Assembly (NCBI GenBank): GCA_949130495.1
Contig: OX422216.1
Location: 105,345,967-105,409,966 of the forward strand
DNA length: 64,000 nt
Reading direction: 5' to 3'
Origin: Sambucus nigra
Taxonomy: Eukaryota; Streptophyta; Magnoliopsida; Dipsacales; Adoxaceae
Positions within the stretch are counted from its first letter, which is position 1. Every line of letters begins with the position of its first letter. Under the pieces are notes generated by a model. That model searched no databases. It had not been told where the DNA came from and was given only the letters and a program-made list of their open reading frames with translations. The translations under genes and the position numbers were made by a program. This document shows positions 24,865 to 37,000 of the stretch, one piece after another.

Positions 24865-26257
24865 GATTTATACCAATCATAAGAGTTTGAAATATATATT
24901 TACTCAGAAAGAATTGAACATGAGACAAAGGAGGTGGTTAGAATTGATGAAGGATTATGATTTGAATATTCATTATCACCCAGGGAAAGCTAATGTAGTA
25001 GCTGGCGCTTTAGTAGGAAGCCTACACCGAATTTAGCATGTCTTATTACAAATCAGGAGGCTCTATTAAAGGATTTAAGAAATATGGAAATAGATATTCG
25101 TATTTATAGTAAAGGTGGAATGATTGCAAACTTACAAGTACAACCCATATTGACAGAAATGATCAAAATTGCACAAGTAAATGACCCACAACTGGAGAAG
25201 ATTAGAGAAGAGGTTATTGAAGGGAAGAGAATGGAATTTGCGATACGGGATGATATATTGAGGTTTGGTAATAGAGTGTGTGTTCCACGTGATGCCCAAC
25301 TAAAGAGGCAAATTTTGGAGGAAAGTCATTACTCAAGATTCACGTTTCGTCCCAAAAATACCAAGATGTATAGAGATATTCTAGAAGTGTTTTGGTGGAA
25401 TAACATGAAAAGAGAGATAGAAAAATTTGTATCTCAGTGTTTGGTCTATCAACAAGTAAAAGATGAACATCAAAAACCACCAGGATTACTAAAACCCCTA
25501 CCTATCCCGAAGTGGAAATGGGAACATATCACTATGGATTTTGTGACAGGTTTACCAAGGAGTTCAAATGGTAATGATTTTATTTGGGTAATTATTGATA
25601 GGAAAACTAAATCTGCTCATTTTCTTGCCATTAATATTACCCATTCTTTAGAAAAGTTAGCTAAGTTGTATGTACACGGGAAATTATTCAGCTTCATGGA
25701 ACCCTAATTTCAATTGTTTCTGATCGTGACCCCAGATTTGTGTCTCGCTTTTGGAAAAGCCTACAAGTAGCCATGGGAACACAATTAAATTTCAGCACAG
25801 CTTTTCATCCTCAAACAGATGGACAATCTGAGAGAACCATTCAAACCTTAGAGGATATGCTTAGGGTATGTGTACTTGATCTGAAAGGGAATTGGGATGA
25901 TCATTTACCGTTAGTGGAATTCGCGTATAATAATAGTTATCAAGCAAGTATTCAAATGGCTCCAAATGAGGCAGTCCATGGTAGAAGGTGCCGTTCCCCT
26001 ACATGTTGGGTAGAAGTTGGGGAAAGAAAATTGTTGGGACCAGAATTGATTCAGATCACAACAGAGAAGGTGAAATTCATACAAGACTGACTTCGAACCG
26101 CTCAAAGCCGTCAAAAGAGTTATGTTGACAATCGACACCGACAGTTAGAATTCCAAAGTGGAGATTATGTGTTCTTGCAAGTACCTCCTGCAAAGGGATT
26201 AATACGATTTGGGAAGAAAGGGAAGTTGAGCCCAAGATACATAGGACCTTTTGAAAT
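24865..26257 (+). pseudogene. Unit C RNase H end and integrase, 3' part
   Basis: The interrupted RNase H resumes after the second GATTT with [14 protein letters not shown] codons (His codon changed from GAT/CAT context to AAT CAT), then NVVAGAL. A base is missing in the following Ser codon (near 25010), shifting the frame. Integrase follows with a zinc-ligand change (CLVYQQVK where A and B have CLVCQQVK), core motifs, the extra base near 25675 shared with B, and TGA 26088 shared with A and B. Translation similarity stops in GPFEI at 26253-26257, where the sequence jumps into the middle of an LTR. The chromodomain and polypurine tract are deleted. Confidence 0.92.
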
Positions 26258-26467
26258 ATTTGGGTGGTACCTTCCCAGCTGGTTTATCACTGGTGTGCCC
26301 TAAGCAAGGCGTTGTTCCAGAAATCATGATTCTCTGTCAGTGATGTTACCGGGTGGAAACATTTGGTAACACTTTCTGTCTGGGTATTAGAGCGTACACG
26401 CCCACTAAAATGGAATAATTGACATATGCTCAATTGTTTTATCTGCTCTGTTCTGAACTGTTTATTC

Positions 26468-26513
<46 letters not shown>

Positions 26514-27011
26514 CATTTACTTAATATATATTACTTGAAATTCCTATCTCGATGTATATACCTTCTGTTCTAAATTGAATAGGTATCAATTTTCTGAAAA
26601 ACCCTGGAATGTCTGGAGATTGAATCTCATTCGGCTTTTAGCTGACGTTGTATAAATAACCATTTTCAGGAAATAATTAAGCTCGTAGATGGAACGAAAA
26701 AGGACTATGTTGAAGATTTAGTATTTTAAGATCTTTTTATTACCTTAAGTAGAAGTTTGTTTAATTAGATAGAGCATGTTTAGCTCTTTGTGTCAAGTTG
26801 TAACTCGTTGATATTTTAATACAAATGAAGTTCCCTTTAGAATGCTCTGATGATGTAATTCCTTCACTTTCAGTATTTTACGATTCATACCATGTGATTA
26901 TACTTCCTCTACATATATTTTGAAAGAAAAATTTTAAGGCCAGAATATTGGATGCCTTGGTGGCATATCAAGACACTCGTTCCCTACTATTTTCGGGTCG
27001 GGGTCGTGACA
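26253..27011 (+). mobile_element. LTR3 of the array, 5'-truncated
   Basis: From GAAATATTTGGGTGGTACC onward it matches the last ~730 bp of LTR1 and ends GGTCGTGACA. The junction with integrase sits on a shared GAAAT. Relative to an intact unit about 1.9 kb is missing (integrase C-terminus, chromodomain, and the first ~1.5 kb of the LTR). Base by base it follows LTR1, not LTR2. After TGACA there is no primer site, so this is the 3' edge of the array. Confidence 0.9.
26471..26510. repeat. (AT)20 microsatellite in LTR3
   Basis: A pure 40-bp AT repeat. LTR1 and LTR2 have only a short ATATATATA at the same place, so the expansion is private to LTR3. Confidence 0.95.
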
Positions 27012-29301
27012 CTCTCATGGAGTTTTCAAATTCAAAAACCTCCTTACAAAGGTGAAAATACTCTACCAAATCTATAACTTTACCAAAGTATGCCTCAAAG
27101 TTTTAAAATTTCCAAAATGACCCTTGAACTTTTCAAACAAGCCTAACTTGAACTTACTTAACCTCTAGATCAAAACCTTATATCAAATCGACCCTCTAGA
27201 CTTCATCTAACTAGAATTTACAGGACAATCCCTATATTTATATGAAATTACATAAATTCCCCTAAAACTTACAAAAATACCACATTTAATGCCAAATAAA
27301 TATAAAAGCTTCAAACCAAAAACTAAAGCTTAAATATTCGATATTTACACACTGCCCCCTCACCACATTAGCCTCTATATGGGCAGTAGAAGTGAAAAAC
27401 ACATGGTTACACCATGTAACCATGTGAAGTTCAAGTTTCCACAATCCTATCTTCTCAAACAAAGGAAGAATCCACCTCCGAATTTCTCCAATATATTTCC
27501 CTTACCCCTTACTAAATCCCCCACGACCAACAACAACAAAACTCACCCCTTGAGCCTGCTCAAAGTTCAAAATTTTCCTCTAAAGTAGTATTATGTTATT
27601 TTATGTGTTAGACTTAATTCTTTCAATTCCAATGATTTTCTATGTTTTTAGTAGGCTCATAACAATCCAAACATCCAAGTTTTTACCTCCAAAATAGCCT
27701 ATGTGCAAAGAAACAAGGAAAAAACCTCCATTAAAGCTTGAGATTTAACGGAGAACTTTGATTCCTTAACTTTGAACAAGTTTCAAAGTGAGGAAATGAT
27801 TCCTTGTGAACTTAGGAGCTCCAGTACATTGATCGTTTTTGGAAAACCATAACTTTTGAGCCTCAATTGCTTAAAGGTGTTTTCTATATTTGAAAAACAA
27901 AAACTTCAAATTCTCCACAAGCATATCACCTCAATCTTTCAAACCAAATCCAAATGCTTCCTGAGGATAGTAGAAACACAACCATATCCATAAGACTCTC
28001 CACCATATTCAGTGAAGCTTTGAAAGTTACTCAAATTTTCTGGAACACACATAATTTTGTAAATCGATGAATACTAAACCTAAATCCACAAAACTTATAT
28101 TTTTGGATTCCATGTGAAAATTTAGGTTGAATTGGGTAATGAATAATCTCAAATGGTTTATAAATTAGGATTTATGCACGGTTAAAGTCTGTCAAGAGGT
28201 TAAAAATGAACTTTTCAACTAAAATCGTTGACCAAGCACGTGAGGGCGTGTTGCCAATCAAAAAATTCTGATTTTTTCCAAAAAAAAAAAAATTCTGGTC
28301 AAAATAGTATAAGGTAAGACTATGTTTTGTCAAGCATATCCAAAGTTTCAAAAAATGTTAAAAATATTTTCTTTAAATTGCAAATTGGCACCTCCTTACT
28401 TTTCCAAGTTATGAATTTTAACCCCAATTATTTTCTACAAGTACATTGATAGATTTTGAGTTAAAAAGTCTTTACCCCAGGTTTTAAATTTGACTTTAAG
28501 CCTTTGATTTTAGGATCCCAAAATATTTACAAATTAACCCGTTAAACGTTAACAAAACACAGTTTTTGTTATAATCTTACCAAAACCAACATTAGTATCC
28601 ACTACAAATACTCACACAAGTGTTTGTGTACATATGATCAAGTATCAGCCCTTTCTGATCTCCTCTTTTGATCATACTTAGGCCGTTTGATATATTTACA
28701 AGTAGTTTTTTTTACCTTTTTGATAGTAAACTTTTGCGTACTTGTTTAAATACTATTGACATCATTTCATGATAGCCCTATTTGATTATAAGTTTGTGTA
28801 GAAATTACCATACTCATATGTTATTATATCACTGGTTATTTTTTAATTATGATCAATCAGATCAGTTTAACCCTTCTCACCTAATAGCTGATTTCATGAA
28901 AATCATTATAATGATTGAATCAATTCACCCTCTACCTCTATGCATATTATTTATTGAAAGAATCTTCAGTATTAACTTGGGAGTAGACTGTCATGTTATC
29001 CCATGGAATTTTTCTACCTGGCCTAAGCTCTCAGATGTTGAGAGCCTAGATTTTAGCTCCATACGTATGAGTGGCACTTTAATTGTGTGCCTAGCCGGTT
29101 ACTTTTCCCTAAAGGTTTTGGGTTGATTATAAATTGATTATATTGATGACGATTAGCTTATTTCTATACCCCATGTAATTTGATAAGTATGGGATTATTA
29201 ACTTAAATTCCTTGGCCTTGTTATTATTATGTTAAAGCATGTGGTTGTATCCCAACAGAAAATTTCTATACACACTCCAAGCTTCTATCTACAAATAATT
29301 T
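27012..29301 (-). mobile_element. LTR-like block E, left part
   Basis: No coding similarity is seen in this AT-rich 2.3 kb. Together with 32297-32648 it forms a ~2.64 kb unit whose right end, read on the minus strand, is TGTCACACCCTGTG, the type of start seen in long plant LTRs. Its left end, read the same way, finishes GAGAGTGTCA, overlapping the last five bases of LTR3. I infer a minus-strand LTR or solo LTR of a third family. No flanking duplication could be matched (GGTCG on the left, GGAGA on the right), so orientation and completeness are uncertain. Confidence 0.45.
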
Positions 29302-32296
29302 TGTAATACCTTGCATTTTTTGATATTTAAATAATTATGGGATTAATTATTATTGTTGGATTAATTAAATTAAAAAGGTCGAGAAATTTAATTGTTAATT
29401 AATTCGAATTTGAAATAATTATTAACTAGCATGCCAAAGGTTAATACTTATTGATGGAAATCATTGATTATTACTGTGGGTTTATGTAATATGGAATTAT
29501 ATAATTTTTATAAATTGTCGGAGTGCAAAATATTACAGTTTAGTAGTTTCGTATTTTAAGTCAGGACGTGCGTGTGAGCCGTGTCGGGACTAATTGTATG
29601 GGATAAAAAGGTAAATTATTTTTGTATAACTTGTATGGTAATTTTGAGTGTTCCATCGAGTCCTAAAGGGTTGAGATAGTCGAAAAACTCTACCCGGGCA
29701 TTTTATTTGGACTCCGAGGTAATTTTAGGCCTAACTGGCACCCCGTCGGGGTACTTTTGTCATTTGGATTTTTGGGGAATTAAAATGGAAGAAAATTAGA
29801 TAATTATTATATTAGTTATGGGAGTTCCATTAGGGTTAAGTTACACAGAAATCAAGAGAGAACCACAGAGGGTGAGGGAGAGCCAATCCCAAAGGAGGAA
29901 GGCCAATTAACACCACCTTGCACCACCACCACCACCATCGTGTAGATCGAAAAGTGAGTAACGTATCTATACCAACATCACCAGTGGATCAGACATTCAA
30001 ATTTGATACAGTGTTTATTACCTGCTTTCCTTTAGCAATAACCATGCCCATGTTAGTGTAGGTGAATTTGATCATGAATTACATATGAAATTGGGTGAAA
30101 ATTGGAGGTTTCGTTTATGATTATGGACTGATTTGATTAGTAGTTTAATTCCTTCATGTATGTAGAGGATTAATCACGAAATTGGAAAATTATATCGATG
30201 AACATATCTGGATTGGTTAGGTTCTTTAATTGAAAATTGGGAAACTGGGGTTCTTATGATCTAAATTTGGGGATTTTGAATTATAATGATGATGGGTGAT
30301 GATTTACAGATGTTATATTAGTGGAAATCATACATACATGTTAGGAAGATGATTTAGAATGGTTGATTGATGATTGGGAATGATTCATAGAGGTTAGAGG
30401 TGTTAAAATGGTGAAGAGAATGTATTTGGGTAGGGCTGCCTTTTTACAGGTAGAGGTCCGGACCGCTTTTTAATAGGTCCGGATCGTTTTCTTATTAATA
30501 GGTCCGGACCATTTTTCATAAAAAGGCCCGGATCATTTTTTTCATTAAAAGGTCCAAACCATTTTTTATTAAAAGGTCTGGACCGTTTTTCATAAAAAAG
30601 GGTCCGGATCGTTTTCCTTAATAAGTCCGGACCGCCCTGCTTATTTTCCAGAATTGAATTGTGGACCTATTGGACATCCTTCGGTACTTGAAATGCAAGA
30701 AATTTAATAAAGTACACTGATATTTGAAGTGATGATATATTAAGACACGTGTGATTTAAGACTTGTGCATAAGTGGGATGAATGACCCTTAGAAAATTGG
30801 GAGTGGGAATCATAATCATAATTATTAACACGTCGAGGGTATTAAGTGAAACTAATACTACGAATAGGACATGATACTTAGTTGTGTGAATACCTAGAGA
30901 ACATAATAGGTTGTGTGTATACCTATGTATTGATTTATTATGTCTATATCATACCTACGCTGCTTGCTATCAAGCGGAGGTTTCGTGTAGTGGACATTAT
31001 TATCCTAGGTGACCAGATGGGGGGATATTTGACTTGTACCTAGAGCATATGAACTTGGATACGTGTTATCTGTTACGTAGGATAGTTTTGATGGTTGAAT
31101 GGGAGCGTAGGTATGTGCATGATCCATTTAGCTGGTGAGTATGCTCGCCTCCAATATTTGTGTTATGAGATTTACGGTTTGTGAGAGACGCCGAACCAAT
31201 TGTCCTTTATGTAGCGAGTGATGCACCGGGACACGATAGCAGAGTATGCATTACGCCAAGTGGTCCTAACCATGGGGCGCAGTTTTATATATATATATAT
31301 ATAGGGATGTTGTGACTATAAGTATATTTATATAAATATACTGGAGAAGGAATGATTCTAATGTGTGAAATTAGAAAATGTATAAGTATGGATAAGTAAA
31401 GTAATTTCAGTGAATAAAAGACTTCCTATCAAAATGGTGAATATACAATAGGTAAATGGCATAAAAGAATATTATTAGCGTATTTTATGGGCGATACGGG
31501 TTACTCCCTTGAGATATATTTAGGAATTCATCTCAATAACCTAGTTGGGAATATTATAGATGACTAGGTTGGGATAGACATATGCTAGGTGTGCACATTA
31601 GTAGAGGGGTGAGGATCTCAGGCAAGAGTTCGGAACTAATATGCACATGATAATTGCATTAATGCAGTTTTAAATACTTGTTGAAACAATTATTTTTACA
31701 AATCGGGCTCTGACCCGTTTCTTGCTATTTCTTTTCTCTTTTGCTGTATATATATTATACCAAGTGTCTAGCCATAGGGTTACCGCCAAACTTAGACACG
31801 TGGATCATTCGACGGGCTGCAGCTATTGTGGAAGCTGTAGGTTATCGATATTAGATGTTGCTATCTCTTTATTCTATTCTTAGTTCAGATCTTTCATTTA
31901 GGGCATGTGTCGACTGCTTCCAGATTAACTATTTCAGGGATTTTATTTTTTATTAGCATTTCCATACTGTTGGATTGAGTATTATGATACTTTGGTTTTA
32001 GACTTTGAATTGGAATGTTTTATCCTGTCTCATTTATTTCAGTATTTGATTCATGTTCAGTATTTATTCTTGTGGAATAAAATTGGCTTATATATTAAAG
32101 CATGGAATTTAATAATGGATTAATTGGGCACAATTAATTTGGGAAAAATGTTTTTACACTTAGCTTAATTAATTATTAGGTGATTAGTACTAGAAATTGT
32201 TTTCGAAAGTGAGGCTAAGAATGAACCAATCGGACATTTTGATTTTAATTTAATAAAGGACTAATCACCCGGTATTTAATTAGGTGGGGTGCCACA
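29302..32296 (+). mobile_element. Solo LTR I (2995 bp) with AATTT target duplication
   Basis: It begins TGTAATACCTTG and ends GGTGGGGTGCCACA. AATTT flanks it at 29297-29301 and 32297-32301. Segments such as GGGTTGAGATAGTCGAAAAA near 29667, AGGCCTAACTGGCACCCCG near 29727, ATCGGGCTCTGACCCGTTT near 31704 and the terminal AATTTAATAAAGGA, ACCCGGTATTTAATTAGG track the LTRs of D, so it belongs to the same superfamily but is clearly diverged. No internal domain follows, so it arose by recombination between the two LTRs of an element inserted in E. Confidence 0.92.
30458..30645 (+). repeat. TCCGGA minisatellite in solo LTR I
   Basis: About eight diverged units of ~20-30 bp follow the pattern GGTCCGGACC-GTTTTT-ATTAAAA, with variants such as GGTCCGGATC, GGCCCGGATC and GGTCTGGACC. 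The core GGTCCGGACC is a perfect palindrome. It lies in the LTR interior at about the same relative place as the CGATCGATCG array of D. Confidence 0.88.
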
Positions 32297-32648
32297 AATT
32301 TGTTATAAATTGGTAAGACATGCTTAGCATATTTGTGCTAATTCCTTTTTCCTCCAGATTTTCCAGGAGAAAGAGGATAGTCCCCTCTCCCTTTTTGTGA
32401 TATACATGGGTCGCAGTTTGCTTATTTAACTATATGTGTGGAGACTAAAGAAGGTGGGAGCAAGGAGTGGTGGTTTTCAATGACCTAATTTATTTTTTAT
32501 ACTGAGAATAAAATGTAATTCACCCTTGTGGTAATACAATAAGTGTGAGACACTATTTAATGAATAAAGTTATATTTTTCCACCTTAACTTTAATTCATT
32601 GCTTTTATTCCCTCTTGTACATTCAAACCAAAAACACAGGGTGTGACA
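32297..32648 (-). mobile_element. LTR-like block E, right part
   Basis: This is the continuation of E after the solo LTR. It ends GGGTGTGACA at 32648 and meets LINE ORF1 sequence directly. On the minus strand the end reads TGTCACACCC. No gene is seen. Confidence 0.5.
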
Positions 32649-33505
32649 GGAGATTAGTTGTGGCTAAGAAAAGGACCCCCAAACCTCCATATCTCTTATC
32701 ACAAACCAACCATAGTGGATTTTAAGTTCTAAGTTAAACCACCTATTGAGATGGCATCTAAAGGCTATCCTAAATGGGAGAATTGTGTGGTGGGATTCCT
32801 CTTGGGAAGAAAACTTCTATTCTCTCTTATGAAGACACTAGCTCATAAACTTTGGGATAAATATGGACTCTTCCAAGCCATATCCCACGGCGATGGATTC
32901 TATTTCTTCATGTTTTATAACCCTACTAATAGGGATGAGATAATAGAAAATGGCCCCTATCATTTTATTGGTAACCCAATTATTTTTAAATATAGGAAAC
33001 CTAACTTTTGTTTCTCTAAAGATGCTACAAAAGAAGTCCTAGTTTGGCTTTAGTTATATAACATACTAGACCAGTTTTGGATAACGATGGTCTGATCTAT
33101 ATTGTTAGCTCAGTGGCCATTCATCTTTATATTGATGCTGTAACAAAAGAGATTAAAAGTATAAGTTATGTCAAGATATGTATTGAGATTGAAACAAAAG
33201 AGGTTTACCCAAATTCATTGATCTTATCCTAGAAGATGGCTCTACAACTGAGGTGGGGATTGACTGCCAGGAGTTGCCACATTTATGTGATCATTGTCAA
33301 CCTTTGGTCACTCTTCTCTCAAATGTCCTAAAGTTACCAAAGTTAGGGTGATGAAGAACTTATCATGAATGACTTGAAAAGATGAGAAGTTGTATATAAC
33401 AAGCAAGGGGAGATAAAAAAATATCCATGTTAAAGAAGAATGGATCCAACTGGCCAGAAGAAGCGCTATAGGATGGGAGATGACAAATAATATACTAATA
33501 AAATG
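32649..33505 (+). pseudogene. LINE X: ORF1 fragment (DUF4283 and zinc knuckle)
   Basis: From 32751 an open stretch of 100 codons shows the DUF4283 pattern of plant L1 ORF1: KWENCVVGFLLGRKLL, HKLWDKYGLFQAISHGDGFYF, ENGPYHFIGNPIIF. The next ~450 bp are degenerate but keep the order IPIYAD-like, EVGIDCQELP and a CXXC...H...C knuckle near 33285-33330 after frameshifts. The 5' half of this LINE is cut off by LTR-like block E. Coding potential ends near 33505, where CT-rich leader-like sequence of the next LINE starts. ORF1 proteins bind LINE RNA (family knowledge). Confidence 0.8.
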
Positions 33506-33947
33506 GAGACCTAGGTGAACAACTCAAATATTCTCTCCCTTCTCTCTAAAATATCCATCTCACTAGTTGCCTACCTACACCACCTAAGCCCCCCTCCTCC
33601 TCCTCCTCCTCCTCCTCCTCCTCCTCCTCCTCCTTTTACCTATGAACCTTAATACACTCATGGCTTGTACTTCAAATGCTCTTAATACAACAATTATAGT
33701 TCCTTATGATGATGTGGCTATCCTATCAAGTGTGGGGATATCTAACATGGATGTTACTATTATTGAAGATGACTTTGAGGAAGGTCAAATCATGGCCTCG
33801 AATGAAAGTATTACTAAGGCCAATGGTAATGTGTCCAAAATCCATGAGATGAATACGGAATATAATGTCTACATTGAGTTCCTTAAAAGTAAAGTTTTTT
33901 CATTTGATGATGTTACCTCCATGACCACTACTTCCATGAATACTACT
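33506..33947 (+). pseudogene. LINE Y: 5' leader and ORF1 N-terminus
   Basis: A CT-rich leader (ATTCTCTCCCTTCTCTCT, CCTACCTACACCACC) resembles, on the opposite strand, the leader of LINE V near 46690-46850. A (CCT)n run follows, then ATG 33642 with an acidic ORF1 N-terminus (VPYDDVAI, DDFEEGQIMAS, YNVYIEFLKS). This aligns loosely with the ORF1 start of LINE Z (IPYDAVEVP, DEFEDGQVVVS, YNEFLKMKGF). The frame is cut at ACTACT 33942-33947 by LINE Z and resumes in the same frame at 39927. Confidence 0.72.
33594..33634. repeat. (CCT)n microsatellite in the LINE Y leader
   Basis: About 13 CCT units in a row, just before the ORF1 start codon. Confidence 0.95.
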
Positions 33948-34067
33948 TTTTTTTTTTGGGAAATTAGATGTATATATAAAAAAAGAAGAATACACAGAGG
34001 AAGGAGCCTCAAAGATCAAAAGGACCCCGGGGCATACCCCGGAGCCAACCAAAAAGCAAACAAAAGA

Positions 34068-37000
34068 TTAGCTCAACAGCCTATTTTCAGGGATGTTCCA
34101 ATACATACAAGCCATCCAGTTAGTGTAATTTCTTCTATCCTTCTTCCAAGTAAGAACTTTGGCTTTAACCATGTTTTCAATACCCTTCACAATGGTGTCT
34201 AGAGAATTGAAGACATGCTTAAAGCACCTCGAATTCCTCTCCATCCAGATGCAATAGATCGTAGTAATGAAGGAAAGGGATCTAATCTTGTCACATAAGG
34301 AAATAGTAGAGTGGTTAACAGTGGCCAAGGATAACTCTCTATTCCAACTTTGAAACTTCCTATACCGCTGATTTCTAAGCATCACCTCCTCCCATATACT
34401 CTTGCTAAGGCTGCATTGAGAGAACAGGTGGTTATAAGTTTCCCTCTTAGAACCACAAATCCCACACAGGTCATCCTCAGAAATACCCCATTCAAATAAT
34501 TTGTCCTTAGTGTTGATGGCCTTTCGAAATACTAACCAAGCAATGAAAGAACACTTAGGAATGCAAACCTTACTCCAAACAAATTTGCTCCAAGTAACAG
34601 TAGGCTTGTGGGTCTTCAATAGCTCCCAAGCAGATGCAATGGTGAAGGTCCCTTTCTTGGAAGGAAGCCAAACCACATAGTCATTTCCCTCGAGAATTGC
34701 AGGTAAGCTAGCATTCTTCACTTCATTTAATTCCCATGTCACAGTTGAGGGCCATCTCCACTCCATTTGGTGGATGAAATCAGAAACTTTAGCTTTTAGA
34801 CTACTAGCTGAGTCATACACAATGTTGTTCCCATAAAGGGGAAACAATGGCCCATTAGGATGCCACAAATCATACCACATAAAGGTTTGAGTCCCATTCC
34901 CAATGATTGTTTTGATTTGTCTTCTAAACTTTTCTCTTATCTTAAGAATTTTCCTCCAACTCCATGATGCATCATTTGGTATACTCAAAGCCCATATGCT
35001 CCTCCCTTTAATTTTGTATATGTTGCACCACTTAATCCATAAACTATCCTTCTTACTGCATAGATTCCATAAGTGCTTAGCCATGGCAGCAATGTTCCAT
35101 GTCTCTAGACTCTTGATATTTAGCCCTCCTTCCTCTAGAGACACACAGATGTCCTCCCAAGCAACTTTAGCACCTTTACTGTTAGTCTCATCCCCTTTCC
35201 ATAGATAATTCTTCATAACTTGCTCAATCTTCTTTATTATGCTTTTAGGCAAAATAAAAGTGCAAGCCCAATAAACTTGTATGCTGAAAATGACAGTCTT
35301 CACAAGGAGGAGTCTACCTGCAAAACTTAAAAACTTATTAGTCCAGCATCTGACTCTCATGGTGATCCTATCCACCAGGATCTGGCAATCCTCCTTTTTC
35401 AGCCTAGTAGTAATGAGAGGCACCCCAAGATATTTGAAGGGGGGGTGCCCATGTTGAATGCCCAAGATAGAAGAAATCTCCTGAATCCCATCCATATTGA
35501 TCCCAGCAGTGAAAAGACTACTTTTATCTAAGTTAACCATAAGTCCCGAATAGGAACTAAATTCAGCAATGGCATCCTTGACAATTCTGCAGGACTCTTT
35601 ATCCCCACCCGTAAAAACAACCAAGTCATCAGCAAAACTAAGATGGGTGAGGGACATCTCCTTGCATTTAGGATGATGTTTGAAAAGGGCAGATTCAGTA
35701 GCTTTGGAGATAATCCCTGTGAATGCCTCCATCACAAGCAGGAACAGATAGGGAGATAGAGGATCTCCCTGTCTAAGCCCTCTTCTACCAGGAAAAAACC
35801 CATTCAGCTCACCATTCAGATTTATAGAGAACCTGGTAGTGGTCACACACATGGTAATCCACCCAATGACCTTAGAGGGAAACCCAAACTGCACCAAAAG
35901 ATTAATCAAGAAATCCCAGCTAACCAAATCATATGCCTTGAGCATATCAATCTTGATAACACATCTAGGAGGGAGGGAGTCCCTATGATAGTTCCTCATC
36001 AACTCTTGGAGTAAGAGGATATTGTCTGCAATAGACCTTCCTTCCACAAAAGCAGCTTGGTTATTGCTGATAAGGATAGGCATCAGCTTCTTAAGCCTAC
36101 GAGTGATCACTTTGGATATGCATTTGTAGATGGTGTTACAGCATGAGATAGGTCTGAAATCCTTCATAGAAACAGGTGTAGATATCTTAGGAATTAAAGC
36201 CAAGGCAGTACAGTTCCACTGATCAAAGAACATACCAGTATCAAAGAAGTACTTAATTGCATCACACACATCATCCCCCACAAGTTGCCAGTTTTCTTTA
36301 AAGAAATGGCTATTGAAACCATCAGGTCCAGGAGCCTTGTCAGACCCAATTGCAAACATAGCTGCCTTAATTTCATCATGGGAGACATCAGCTTCTAATA
36401 ACTCAGCTTGGTGAGAGTTGAGTTTAGTCTTTATTACCTCCCCAAGAACATCATCAGCATCCACACACTGTACCCTATTCCCAAACAGATTCTGAAAGTA
36501 TCTCACAGATTCCCTAGCCACCTTCTCTCTTCCTTCCACCCTCACCCCCATATCATTCTCAATGCTCACAATTTTCCTTCTAGCCAAGTTTTGATTGACC
36601 TTCTTATGGAAGAAGGCATTGTTCTGATCACCAAGCTGCAGCCACTTAGTCCTAGCCTTCTGCCTTAAGAAAGACTCTTCATCATTCCTCATGTAAGTGT
36701 ACTTCTCCCTCATCTCTTTCTCCTCCATTTGGATCTCCTCATTGGAACCATCAATGTCCAAAGCTCTCTGAAGGTTATCCAGCTTACTCTTTATGTCAGT
36801 TACCTGAATGGAGATTCTGTTAAAAAACTTCTTATTAAAATTCTTCAAGGATACTTTCACTCTATTCAGCTTCCTAAACAGCCTCATCATCGGGTTACCA
36901 TCCATCTCAACATCCCATGCCTCAATAAGAATGGGCATGAATTCCTGGTGGTTCATCCAGAAATTAAAAAACTTGAAAGGCTTAGGCTTCCAGTTGCTAC

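Noticed and set aside
1..27011. Endogenous pararetrovirus instead of retrotransposon
   Set aside because: Integrase, chromodomain, long LTRs and 5-bp duplications are present and no movement protein is seen, so these are Ty3/gypsy elements.
28782..29126. 114-codon plus-strand open frame in block E
   Set aside because: No recognisable domain, AT-rich non-coding surroundings, and it lies within LTR-like sequence.
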